Source: Aldehydirespirator sp965200005 (GTDB lineage: Bacteria > Actinomycetota > Acidimicrobiia > Acidimicrobiales > Aldehydirespiratoraceae). From it: DNA of 64,000 bases. The stretch covers positions 868,001 through 932,000 of the forward strand of contig OZ241331.1 of assembly GCA_965200005.1 (NCBI GenBank), in the 5' to 3' direction. This document shows positions 52,607 through 60,565 of the stretch, piece by piece (position 1 is the stretch's first letter; the number at the start of each line of letters is the position of its first letter). The notes under the pieces are model-generated. The model was not told the origin of the DNA, did not search any database, and saw only the letters and a program-made list of their open reading frames with translations. A program made the position numbers and the translations under genes.

Positions 52607-53919
52607 GTCAAGCGGCGAGCCGCCGCGCCATCAGGTCGGATTCGGATGCGCTGCCCGAGTCACTCTCGCCTGCCCTAGCAGCGACTCGGCCCCTAGCTGA
52701 GTTATTCGACACAAATGGTTACAACCTCTACCTAGTTGGTGGTGTCGTACGAGACGCACTAGTTGGTGACCTGACCAAAGGGTCTGACATTGACTGCACT
52801 ACCGATGCGAAGCCGCGCGTGGTGCGCAAGATCGTCGGTCCCCATGCTTCCAATCTGTGGACTCAGGGTGAACGGTTCGGCACCATCGGCTGTGTCGTTC
52901 AGGGACAACCATTTGAGATCACAACCCATCGGTCCGAGCGCTATCGCTCAGACTCGCGCAAGCCCGCTGTCGCTTTCAGTTCGAGCCTGCACGAAGATCT
53001 CAGTCGCCGTGACTTCACTATCAACGCCATGGCGGTGCATGCTCTTGACGAGCGTTTGATTGACCCATACGGCGGTCGCTATGACCTTTCGGTTCGCATC
53101 TTGCGAACCCCGCTCGATCCTGCAATCTCATTTGGTGACGATCCACTGCGCATGCTGCGAGCTGCACGTTTTGTTGTGAGCCAAGGGCTCGCTGCCGATC
53201 CGGATGTGGTCAGCGCCGTAATCTCAATGCGACAGCGTCTGTCGATTGTTGCCACTGAACGAATCCGTGACGAGTTGCAAAAGTTGTTGCTGCTGGGAGA
53301 CCCCACACGAGGAATGCAGTTGCTGTTTCGCACGCGCCTAGCCGAAGAAGCGGCAAGTTGGTTAGCGGGCCACGACCCTGATGTTGTCGCTGCCACGGTC
53401 GCTGCCGTCAAAGCAACAGCGGCGACACGTTGGGCGGCTCTCTTTGTGGATGATCCGAGCGCGGTCACCACACACATGAGGGCTATGCGTTGCTCAACTG
53501 CCCTCACTGAGAGTGCCAGCGCACTCGTTGAGGCGATGACCCTTCTGAGAAAACCTCCGACAGATCCACCTGGTATTCGCCGGCTCGCATATGCATGTCG
53601 GGCTGACATTTTCGAGGCACTGCACTTCAGACGCGCCGTCGCTAGCGCACGAAACGTCCCAGCAGAACAGCTTGAGTCACTAGATGTCTTCGAAGCAGCC
53701 CTCACACCGCTGGCACGCCGAGAAGATCTGGCAAACTCGCCGGTTCCATTTGGAGGCACCGAAGTAATGGCTCTGTTGGAACTAGATCAGGGCCCCGTGG
53801 TTGGTGCGGCACTAAGCCACTTACGCGAACTGACCTTCGAGTTTGGACCTCTTTCGGCGGGTGACGCGGCGGCTGCGCTGCGCGCCTGGCACAACAAGGA
53901 CTACTGTGCCGACCGATGA
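52603..53919 (+). CDS. pcnA: CCA-adding tRNA nucleotidyltransferase
   Basis: 438 aa from the GTG at 52603, which overlaps the preceding stop (GTGA); a longer frame to 52522 lies inside that gene. The head domain has LVGGVVRDALVG and DIDCTTDAKP with the metal-binding carboxylates, then RRDFTINAMA and DPLRMLRAARF. It adds or repairs the 3' CCA of tRNAs, in line with tRNA-Ile here lacking encoded CCA. The C-terminal 150 residues lack a recognisable HD phosphohydrolase motif. Confidence 0.92.
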   Translation: MSQAASRRAIRSDSDALPESLSPALAATRPLAELFDTNGYNLYLVGGVVRDALVGDLTKGSDIDCTTDAKPRVVRKIVGPHASNLWTQGERFGTIGCVVQGQPFEITTHRSERYRSDSRKPAVAFSSSLHEDLSRRDFTINAMAVHALDERLIDPYGGRYDLSVRILRTPLDPAISFGDDPLRMLRAARFVVSQGLAADPDVVSAVISMRQRLSIVATERIRDELQKLLLLGDPTRGMQLLFRTRLAEEAASWLAGHDPDVVAATVAAVKATAATRWAALFVDDPSAVTTHMRAMRCSTALTESASALVEAMTLLRKPPTDPPGIRRLAYACRADIFEALHFRRAVASARNVPAEQLESLDVFEAALTPLARREDLANSPVPFGGTEVMALLELDQGPVVGAALSHLRELTFEFGPLSAGDAAAALRAWHNKDYCADR

Positions 53920-54362
53920 AGCCCGGCCTGTTCGACAGCGCTTCTTCTGACGAAAGTCCCAGTTCAACCTCCGGCGGCGGCCCGCTCGGTGCAACTGATG
54001 ACATCGCAGTTGTCGATTACACGCTGGCTCGAGCAGCAACTTTGCGGGCCTGGCGTGCAGGCGAGCTAGCGCGTTACGAAGTGTGTGATGCGCGACGAGA
54101 ACTACAGCGCAACGCACAGTTCTGTGGCAGCCCAACGGGTCGGCGATGTCCCGTGTGCGATGAGACAGAATTGGTAGAGGTGATTTACGTCTTTGGCGCC
54201 CGCCTACCAAAGCACGGCCGCTGCGTGACAACTCGCGCCGAAATGAAACGTTTACGCAACCGCATCAGTGTGGCCACGGGTTACGTCGTGGAGGTTTGCA
54301 CTTCTTGCGGCTGGAATCACCTTGTCAGACGTTTAGCTCTAGGAGGCCGTCGTTCGGCCTGA
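53916..54362 (+). CDS. DUF5318 zinc-ribbon protein
   Basis: 148 aa. Two cysteine pairs (CPVCDE and CTSCGW) frame the segment VIYVFGARLPKHGRCVTT, characteristic of the actinobacterial DUF5318 family of unknown function. ATG overlaps the pcnA stop by 4 nt. In mycobacteria this gene also lies a few genes before rpsF. Confidence 0.82.
   Translation: MKPGLFDSASSDESPSSTSGGGPLGATDDIAVVDYTLARAATLRAWRAGELARYEVCDARRELQRNAQFCGSPTGRRCPVCDETELVEVIYVFGARLPKHGRCVTTRAEMKRLRNRISVATGYVVEVCTSCGWNHLVRRLALGGRRSA
54344..54360 (+). terminator. Hairpin at the end of the DUF5318 gene
   Basis: AGGCCG (54344-54349) and CGGCCT (54355-54360) form a perfect 6-bp stem with a 5-nt loop, ending at the stop codon. No T-tract follows, so termination strength is doubtful. 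Confidence 0.35.
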
Positions 54363-54452
54363 AGACCGTCTAGCTAGCACACGTGTCGGGTTCTGCTAGC
54401 GTTGCCGTCACCGCCGGCAGCCAGAGTGCGCTGGACGGGAAAGGAGCATGAG

Positions 54453-55298
54453 ATGGGCAAGATAACTGTGCCCGCCATTCGCGCTCGCAAGGTGCGTGAT
54501 GGTGCTGACCCGCTCGTGATGGTGACGGCTTATGACGCGCCGAGTGCCCGCATTGTAAATGACGCTGGTGCAGACCTGATCCTGGTGGGTGACTCCGTCG
54601 CCATGACGGTGCTTGGCTATGACGACACGCTGCAGGTGTCGGTAGCTGATATGGCTCACCACACTGCCGCGGTAGCTCGAGCGAATCCTCGTGCTCATGT
54701 TGTCGCAGACATGCCTTGGATGAGCTATCACGTGTCGGGGACTGAGACTGTTCGCAATGCCGCGACCCTGATTCGTGCTGGTGCACAGTCGATCAAGCTC
54801 GAAGGCGGGCGCAAGCGGTTACCGATGATCGAACGCATCCGCGACGCCGAGATCCCCGTCATGGGCCACATCGGGCTCACACCCCAATCGGTGCATGCCA
54901 TGGGCGGTTTCAAGATTCAAGGCAAGCAGGCTGAAGCGGCTCGCAAACTAGTGCAGGCTGCAAAAGCGCTGGCTCACGCCGGTTGTTATGCGATCGTTGT
55001 TGAGGGGCTTCCAACACCGGTGGCCCAGATGGTCACCGAGTCAATTGACATTCCGACGATCGGTATCGGAGCCGGGCCGCACTGCGATGGCCAGGTGCTG
55101 GTGTTTCATGATCTGCTTGGTTTCGAGAGTCGCCTGTCGCCCAAGTTTGTGCGCCGCTACGCGGATCTCTCCACAACGGCAACGACAGCAGTGCAGTGCT
55201 TCGTCAGCGACGTACGCAGCGGTGAGTTCCCGTCGGCTCGAGAGTGCTACCAGATGCCCGAAGAACAGCGCGCCGCGCTCATAGCCGGTGGTCTTTAG
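54453..55298 (+). CDS. panB: 3-methyl-2-oxobutanoate hydroxymethyltransferase
   Basis: 281 aa from the ATG at 54453, with AAAGGAG upstream; a frame to 54402 adds 17 unrelated residues. First committed step of pantothenate (coenzyme A) synthesis, transferring a hydroxymethyl group from methylene-tetrahydrofolate to 2-oxoisovalerate. Motifs include MVTAYDAPSARI, ILVGDSVAMTVLGYDDTL, IKLEGG and GHIGLTPQS, with GIGAGPHCDGQVLVFHDLLG near the end. panC and panD are not in the window. Confidence 0.95.
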   Translation: MGKITVPAIRARKVRDGADPLVMVTAYDAPSARIVNDAGADLILVGDSVAMTVLGYDDTLQVSVADMAHHTAAVARANPRAHVVADMPWMSYHVSGTETVRNAATLIRAGAQSIKLEGGRKRLPMIERIRDAEIPVMGHIGLTPQSVHAMGGFKIQGKQAEAARKLVQAAKALAHAGCYAIVVEGLPTPVAQMVTESIDIPTIGIGAGPHCDGQVLVFHDLLGFESRLSPKFVRRYADLSTTATTAVQCFVSDVRSGEFPSARECYQMPEEQRAALIAGGL

Positions 55299-55325
55299 GC
55301 CAAGCTCCAAATCAGAACATCAGAT

Positions 55326-55341
55326 CCGCGAAGAATCGCGG
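55326..55341 (+). terminator. Possible terminator after panB
   Basis: CCGCGA (55326-55331) and TCGCGG (55336-55341) form a perfect stem with an AGAA tetraloop, 28 nt after panB. The following CTGTCTGCGG is only weakly T-rich. Confidence 0.4.
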
Positions 55342-55447
55342 CTGTCTGCGGTTGGGAGTCAAGGGTCCCCCGATACCCTGCCGCCAATCCGAGACGGAGC
55401 CTGCAACAAGTGGTAGCCCTGGCTCGGCTTAAGACAACTTGACCCCT

Positions 55448-55479
55448 GCCCCAAAGTGGGGCCCCGGGTGAACCCCGGG
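55448..55479 (+). promoter_or_regulatory. Two consecutive hairpins in the rpsF leader
   Basis: GCCCC/GGGGC (55448-55452 with 55458-55462, loop AAAGT) is followed at once by CCCGGG/CCCGGG (55463-55468 with 55474-55479, loop TGAAC). The rpsF ribosome-binding site AAGGGAGG follows at 55484-55491. Leaders of rpsF operons in other bacteria bind the S6:S18 complex for feedback control, so this may be such an element; I cannot match it to the known motif by eye. Confidence 0.35.
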
Positions 55480-55501
55480 TCCGAAGGGAGGCAAATCGCC
55501 C

Positions 55502-55834
55502 ATGCTGCGGGCCTATGAACTCATGATCATCATTGACTCTGATGTGCCTGCAGGCGACATCGACTCGGTAGTCGGGCGTGTTGCTGGCCTCATCACCGAT
55601 GAAGGTGGCGGCATCAGATCCACGGATAATTGGGGCAGACGCAAGTTCGCCTACAAGATCAACCACAAGACCGAAGGCACCTACGTGGTGTGGGAGATCG
55701 TGACCTCACAGGCGGGTCTTCCTGACACCGAGAGGCGGCTACGGATCGCGGATGACATTGTCCGCCACAAGCTGTTCCGTCTACCCGACGCCGAAGCAGA
55801 GCGAAGAGGCCTGCTTGTAGCGACAGAGTCCTAG
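55502..55834 (+). CDS. rpsF: Ribosomal protein S6
   Basis: 110 aa. RAYELMIIIDSDV, the middle NWGRRKFAYKINHKTEGTYVVWEI and the late LRIADDIVRHKLFRLP are typical of S6. It binds S18 on the 30S platform. AAGGGAGG lies 10 nt before the ATG. First gene of rpsF-ssb-rpsR-rplI. Confidence 0.96.
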   Translation: MLRAYELMIIIDSDVPAGDIDSVVGRVAGLITDEGGGIRSTDNWGRRKFAYKINHKTEGTYVVWEIVTSQAGLPDTERRLRIADDIVRHKLFRLPDAEAERRGLLVATES

Positions 55835-55859
55835 CGTCGGGAACACATAGGAGGTCAAT

Positions 55860-56378
55860 ATGGGATTTGACAACACTGTAACCGTCGTAGGAAATGTCAC
55901 ACGAGACCCCGAGCTGCGTTTCGCTCAATCGGGGATGGCCATAGCAACTTTTGGCGTGGCCTGGAACCGTCGCCGTCAGGGTCAAGAGGACGAGGTCTCG
56001 TTCTTTGACGTTGTTTGTTTCCGGCAGCTAGCTGAGAACGTGGCCAACTCAATCCACAAGGGTTCTCGGGTAGTGATCTATGGAACTTTGCAGCAGCGCA
56101 GCTGGCAAACCGACCAGGGTGATCGTCGCTCAAAGGTTGAGATCCTTGCCGACGACATTGCCCCCAGCCTCAAATGGGCAAGCGCCGAGGTGACTCGCAA
56201 CGAGCGCCGCGACTTCCGTGGTGACAGCGGACGAGGTGGTTACCAGCGAAGCGACAGCAGCGGAGGTGGTTACCAGCGAGATGGTGGCCGCTTCGGGCGC
56301 CGTGATAGCGGCAGCAACTACATGGGTGACCGTCGTGGATCCCAGGCCGGGCCATCCGAAGATGAGGAGCCGTTCTAG
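55860..56378 (+). CDS. ssb: Single-stranded DNA-binding protein
   Basis: 172 aa. The OB fold occupies residues 1-110 (NTVTVVGNVTRDPELRF, SFFDVVCFRQLAENVANSIHKGSRVVIYGTL). A Gly/Arg/Ser/Tyr-rich flexible region follows and the protein ends in the acidic tip EDEEPF, which recruits partner proteins. Position between rpsF and rpsR is standard. Confidence 0.96.
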   Translation: MGFDNTVTVVGNVTRDPELRFAQSGMAIATFGVAWNRRRQGQEDEVSFFDVVCFRQLAENVANSIHKGSRVVIYGTLQQRSWQTDQGDRRSKVEILADDIAPSLKWASAEVTRNERRDFRGDSGRGGYQRSDSSGGGYQRDGGRFGRRDSGSNYMGDRRGSQAGPSEDEEPF

Positions 56379-56444
56379 TACGTAGAGCGTTCTAGAACCC
56401 CGCGCAACGAGGACAACGACGAAGAGAGAGCCGGAGGAGCGAGG

Positions 56445-56909
56445 ATGCCCAAGAGCAAGAACAGGTCAAAGCATCGCGGCAAGAACCGTGACATCAACCG
56501 CCGGGTGAAGAAGAAGATCAGTTACCTGACATCTGAGAACATCACCTATGTCGACTGGAAGAACGACAAGTTGTTGAGACGATTCATGTCGGAGCGAGCC
56601 AAGATCCGTGCTCGCCGTGTGACGGGGAACAGCACCCAGCAACAAAAGCTGGTGGCTGATGCCATCAAGCTCGCTCGTGAGATGGCGCTTGTGCCGTATG
56701 CCAACCGGGTCACGACGCAGCGCCAGAACAAAGATCGTGAGGCTCGTAACCGGGCTTCAGGGCCCGCTCCGCGGCCTTCGGCGCCTCCTCCCTCACGTCC
56801 AGGCTCTGGACCGGAACGCAAAGGAGAGGCGGCCGGTGCTCCACAAGGTGGCGCAGGCAGATCGTCACGTCCCCCCGCACGGGTTGGTGCTAGCAGGGCT
56901 CAGTCATGA
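56445..56909 (+). CDS. rpsR: Ribosomal protein S18 with long C-terminal extension
   Basis: 154 aa, about twice the usual length. Residues about 20-90 are a normal S18 core (ISYLTSENITYVDWKNDKLLRRFMSERAKIRARRVTGNS, then AREMALVPY). The N-terminus lacks the zinc cysteines. After about residue 92 comes an unstructured tail rich in Pro, Gly, Arg and Ser. The tail keeps frame to a stop that overlaps the rplI ATG by 4 nt, so it is not a miscalled end. Confidence 0.92.
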   Translation: MPKSKNRSKHRGKNRDINRRVKKKISYLTSENITYVDWKNDKLLRRFMSERAKIRARRVTGNSTQQQKLVADAIKLAREMALVPYANRVTTQRQNKDREARNRASGPAPRPSAPPPSRPGSGPERKGEAAGAPQGGAGRSSRPPARVGASRAQS

Positions 56910-57352
56910 GAGTTGTGCTGCGCCGCGACGTTGATGGGCTTGGTCGTGTCGGCGATGTCTGTGAGGTGGCTGCAGGCCATGCCCGCAACTATTTGATCCC
57001 TCAGGGGCTGGCGTTCAAATCCAATGAAGGTGACGAGCGTCAAGCGAGTGCCATGCGCCGTCGTGCGGCTCTGCGACGGGCTGCTGATCGCGCTGATGCT
57101 GAAGAGATTGCAGTGCGTCTCGCGCCGACGGTGATCACTGTCACTGCCAGGGCAGCCGAATCGGGTCAGCTCTACGGCTCCGTAACGGCAAATGACATCG
57201 TGGCAAGGGTCAGAGATCAGATCGGAGCAACCATCGAGAGCCGCTCAGTGCAAGTTGAGGCACCGATCCGCAAGATCGGTGAGCATTCAGTGTTGTTCCG
57301 TTTGCATGCCAGCGTGCAGGTACCGGTCACAGTCGAGGTCATACCTGCCTGA
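56906..57352 (+). CDS. rplI: Ribosomal protein L9
   Basis: 148 aa. RVVLRRDVDGLGRVGDVCEVAAGHARNYLIPQGLAF is the rRNA-binding N-domain. The C-domain has GQLYGSVTANDI and PIRKIGEHSVLFRLHASVQVPVTVEV. Normal length, last of the ribosomal genes before dnaB. Confidence 0.96.
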   Translation: MRVVLRRDVDGLGRVGDVCEVAAGHARNYLIPQGLAFKSNEGDERQASAMRRRAALRRAADRADAEEIAVRLAPTVITVTARAAESGQLYGSVTANDIVARVRDQIGATIESRSVQVEAPIRKIGEHSVLFRLHASVQVPVTVEVIPA

Positions 57353-57546
57353 TTGGTTGTCGGTTGGCGCTCTGCGATCGCAACTCGTGGCGGCTTCACA
57401 GTTTGTCCACATGCTTACCAGAAGATCCCCGTGAGGATCCACCAGAATCCACAGCCGATATCCACTGTCAACCTCTAGGGGTGACATAGGGTGTCACTAC
57501 CGTTGACGCTGTGAATCAGACATCCACCGCCACGAAGGAGCAGCCG

Positions 57547-58872
57547 ATGCGTCTGCTGCCCCACAATCTCGTGGCGGAGCAGTCACTTCTTGGAGCGATG
57601 TTGCTGTCGCGTGGGGCGATCGCTGATGTCGTCGAGACGGTAACGGCCGACCACTTCTACCGTCCCGTTCACACCCACCTGTATGAGGCGATTCATAGTC
57701 TTTATGCAGCTGGTGATCCGGCTGATCCGGTGACGGTTTCGGAAGTCCTGGAGAGAAGCGGTCACCTCGAAGCCGTTGGCGGGCTCGAAGGGCTGCTGTC
57801 GTTACAACTTGAGACGCCAGCAACCTCCAATGCTGGCAGTTACGCCAAGATCGTTCGCGAGAACTTCATCCTTCGCAAGCTGATTGAAGCAGCAGGCGAG
57901 ATTGCGGAGTTGGGGTACAGCCGTCCCGACGATGTCACCAAGGCGGTCGACTGGGCCGAGAATCTGGTGTACCAGGTGGCGCAAGGCCAAACCCAGGACA
58001 ACTCATTCAAGCTCGGCGACCTGCTTCACGGCACGCTTGACCGCCTCGAAGAACTCTATGCACGCCAAGGCGCCATAACCGGCACGCCGACGGGGTACCA
58101 GAAGCTCGACAGCCTGCTGTCGGGTTTGCAGCCAAGTTCCCTATACATCGTCGGAGCTCGCCCTTCGATGGGCAAGACTTCGTTCGCTCTAGGCATGGCG
58201 GCCCACGCTGCGGTGCGTGCCCACCGCCCCGTTCTCGTGTTCTCACTCGAGATGGGCCATCTCGAGTTGACACAGCGGTTGCTGTGCTCGGAGGCGCGCA
58301 TCGACTCAACCAGGATCCGTGATGGTCGACTAAGCGACCCAGATTGGGATCTAATCACACAGGCATGTTCTCGCCTCGCCGAAGCGCCTTTCTGGATTGA
58401 CGACAATCCCAATGTGACGGTGATGGAGATCCGGGCCAGGGCCCGGCGTCTCAAGAGCAAAACAGGCGATCTTGCCATGGTGGTCGTCGACTACTTGCAG
58501 CTAATGACCGGTCGCCAGCGCGCCGACAACCGCCAAGTTGAGGTGGCTGAGATATCCCGTGGACTGAAGGTGCTAGCTCGTGAGCTTGAGTGTCCCGTGG
58601 TTGCGCTGTCTCAGCTGTCGAGAACTCTTGAGGGTCGCAAAAACAAGCGACCTATGCTCGCGGACTTGAGAGAATCCGGTGCGATCGAACAGGACGCTGA
58701 TGTGGTGATGTTCATCTACCGGGATGACTATTACAACGATGATCCAGAAACCAAGGACACCGCTGAGATCATCGTGGCAAAGAATCGCAACGGGCCCACA
58801 GACACGACCACCATGGCATTCTTGAAGCGGTTCACGACATTCGAGGACTTCGCCGACAGCAGGAGCTTCTGA
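57547..58872 (+). CDS. dnaB: Replicative DNA helicase DnaB
   Basis: 441 aa from the ATG at 57547 with AAGGAG six nt upstream; a GTG at 57511 would add 12 residues. The N-domain starts RLLPHNLVAEQSLLGAMLLS. The RecA-like motor has ARPSMGKTSFALGMA (Walker A), FSLEMGHLELTQRLLCSEA, VVVDYLQLMTG (Walker B) and the late LADLRESGAIEQDADVVMFIYRDDYY. No intein interrupts it, unlike some mycobacterial dnaB genes. Confidence 0.97.
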   Translation: MRLLPHNLVAEQSLLGAMLLSRGAIADVVETVTADHFYRPVHTHLYEAIHSLYAAGDPADPVTVSEVLERSGHLEAVGGLEGLLSLQLETPATSNAGSYAKIVRENFILRKLIEAAGEIAELGYSRPDDVTKAVDWAENLVYQVAQGQTQDNSFKLGDLLHGTLDRLEELYARQGAITGTPTGYQKLDSLLSGLQPSSLYIVGARPSMGKTSFALGMAAHAAVRAHRPVLVFSLEMGHLELTQRLLCSEARIDSTRIRDGRLSDPDWDLITQACSRLAEAPFWIDDNPNVTVMEIRARARRLKSKTGDLAMVVVDYLQLMTGRQRADNRQVEVAEISRGLKVLARELECPVVALSQLSRTLEGRKNKRPMLADLRESGAIEQDADVVMFIYRDDYYNDDPETKDTAEIIVAKNRNGPTDTTTMAFLKRFTTFEDFADSRSF

Positions 58873-58876
58873 TCGC

Positions 58877-59086
58877 GTGTTTCTTGGTGAAGACCTGCTG
58901 GCCTGGCTGTTGCTCGCACTTGGTGGGGCCCTGGCGGCAGGGAACTTGATGGCACTGTTGCGGCCACCACGACAGCGTCGTGATGAGAGCGACCTAGAAC
59001 GTGCCCCGCTGCTACGCAGTGTCATCCTGATCGTTGCGGGACTCGCCGCAGCTTTCTGGGCACTGGCAACGCTTATTGCCGGTTAG
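58877..59086 (+). CDS. Small two-span membrane protein
   Basis: 69 aa, GTG start 4 nt after the dnaB stop. Hydrophobic spans at about 8-28 and 46-67 are separated by a charged loop (PPRQRRDESDLERAPL). No family recognised. The short gap to dnaB suggests co-transcription. Confidence 0.6.
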   Translation: MFLGEDLLAWLLLALGGALAAGNLMALLRPPRQRRDESDLERAPLLRSVILIVAGLAAAFWALATLIAG

Positions 59087-59152
59087 TTTGGCGGGGTTGC
59101 CCGTTAGCTGTCATAGAACTGTTGCATCGTTAGCGAGACCGAAGGACGCCCC

Positions 59153-60499
59153 ATGACTCGTTCTGCTCTGCCCTCAAGTGTCGATGCGGCGTCGCTGGAT
59201 CTGTCCATGTCGGATGCTGCCCGTCCGCTATTTGAACGGGTTGTCGACTTCGTTGCTAGCGAAGTCGAGCCGGTTACTGCCGAGTACTTCCGCCTCGGTG
59301 AGAACCGGGCCGGTCGCTGGGGCTTTGGCGCGGGCCAGCTAGAGCTCTTAGATCAACTAAAGGGTCGAGCCAAATCGTCTGGTCTTTGGAACTTCTTCTT
59401 GCCTGATGCCCACAGTGGCGAAGGTCTGAGCAATCTCGACTACGCCTACATCGCAGCAGAACTCGGCAAGAACCCGATTGCCTCCGAGTGTCTCAACTGC
59501 AGTGCCCCAGATACCGGCAACATGGAAGTCCTGGAGCGGGTGGGCACACCCGAACAGAAGCAGCGATGGCTCGAACCCCTACTTGCAGGCGAGATCAGAT
59601 CTTGTTTCGCCATGACCGAGCCCGATCTGGCTTCTTCGGATGCCAAAAACATCGCTACCCGGGCTGTGCTTGATGGCGATGAGTGGCTCATTTCGGGGGA
59701 GAAATACTTTGCCTCCGGTGCTGGTGATCCGCGCTGCAAGATCATGATCTGCATGGTTCAGACCAATCCCGACGGGCCACCGCATCGTCGCCAATCCCAG
59801 ATCCTGGTGCCGATGGACACCCCCGGTGTGGAGATCATCGGGCCGATGCTTGTATTTGGTGAAGACGACGCGCCTCACGGTCATATGCACATCCGTCTCG
59901 ACGATGTTCGAGTTCCTGCTTCCAACATCCTGCTCGGCGAGGGTCGTGGTTTTGAGATTTCCCAGCTGCGGCTAGGGCCTGGTCGGATTCACCATTGCAT
60001 GCGCTCTATCGGAGCCGCGGAGCGGGCCCTGGATCTGATGGTTCGAAGGGGTCTAAGCCGGGTCGCTTTTGGTCGCCCCATAGCCCAACTTGGTGGCAAT
60101 GTCGAGATCATCGCTCGTGCTCGTGTTGAGATCGAAGCTATGCGGCTGATGGTGTTACGAGCCGCCAAAGCCATGGACACACTCGGTAATGCCGAAGCTC
60201 GCCTCTGGGTCAGCGCGGTCAAAGCGATGGTGCCCGAGAGGGTCTGTCGCATTATCGATCAAGCGATCCAGGTCCACGGGGCAACCGGGGTGTCGCAGTG
60301 GACTCCGCTGGCTTCTATGTACAAGAGCCAGCGAACCCTGCGACTAGCTGACGGTCCTGACGAAGTTCATTGGTTCGTGGTGGGGCGTGCGGAGCTAGCA
60401 GCTCACGAGGGACTCGCTGATCCGGCCGTGCGAGCGCGTAAACGTCGCTTGCAGCGGCATTTCGGCAGCAAAAATGAAGTAGCGTTGCCTCTCGCGTGA
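59153..60499 (+). CDS. Acyl-CoA dehydrogenase
   Basis: 448 aa flavoprotein of beta-oxidation type. The N-domain covers residues about 20-150. The FAD/substrate segment is CFAMTEPDLASSDAKNI, and DGDEWLISGEKYFASGAGD lies in the beta domain. The C-domain has RVAFGRPIAQLGGN and QVHGATGVSQWTPLASMYKSQRTLRLADGPDEVH. Resembles the ACAD10/11-like group for longer acyl-CoAs. An acyl-CoA synthetase follows, consistent with a fatty- or other organic-acid pathway. Confidence 0.88.
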   Translation: MTRSALPSSVDAASLDLSMSDAARPLFERVVDFVASEVEPVTAEYFRLGENRAGRWGFGAGQLELLDQLKGRAKSSGLWNFFLPDAHSGEGLSNLDYAYIAAELGKNPIASECLNCSAPDTGNMEVLERVGTPEQKQRWLEPLLAGEIRSCFAMTEPDLASSDAKNIATRAVLDGDEWLISGEKYFASGAGDPRCKIMICMVQTNPDGPPHRRQSQILVPMDTPGVEIIGPMLVFGEDDAPHGHMHIRLDDVRVPASNILLGEGRGFEISQLRLGPGRIHHCMRSIGAAERALDLMVRRGLSRVAFGRPIAQLGGNVEIIARARVEIEAMRLMVLRAAKAMDTLGNAEARLWVSAVKAMVPERVCRIIDQAIQVHGATGVSQWTPLASMYKSQRTLRLADGPDEVHWFVVGRAELAAHEGLADPAVRARKRRLQRHFGSKNEVALPLA

Positions 60500-60565
60500 C
60501 CCGGGTAGTGGAGAGATTGCGGCGAGTACCGATCCTTTTCGGCGCGTCGTGAAGGAGGTTGAAGC

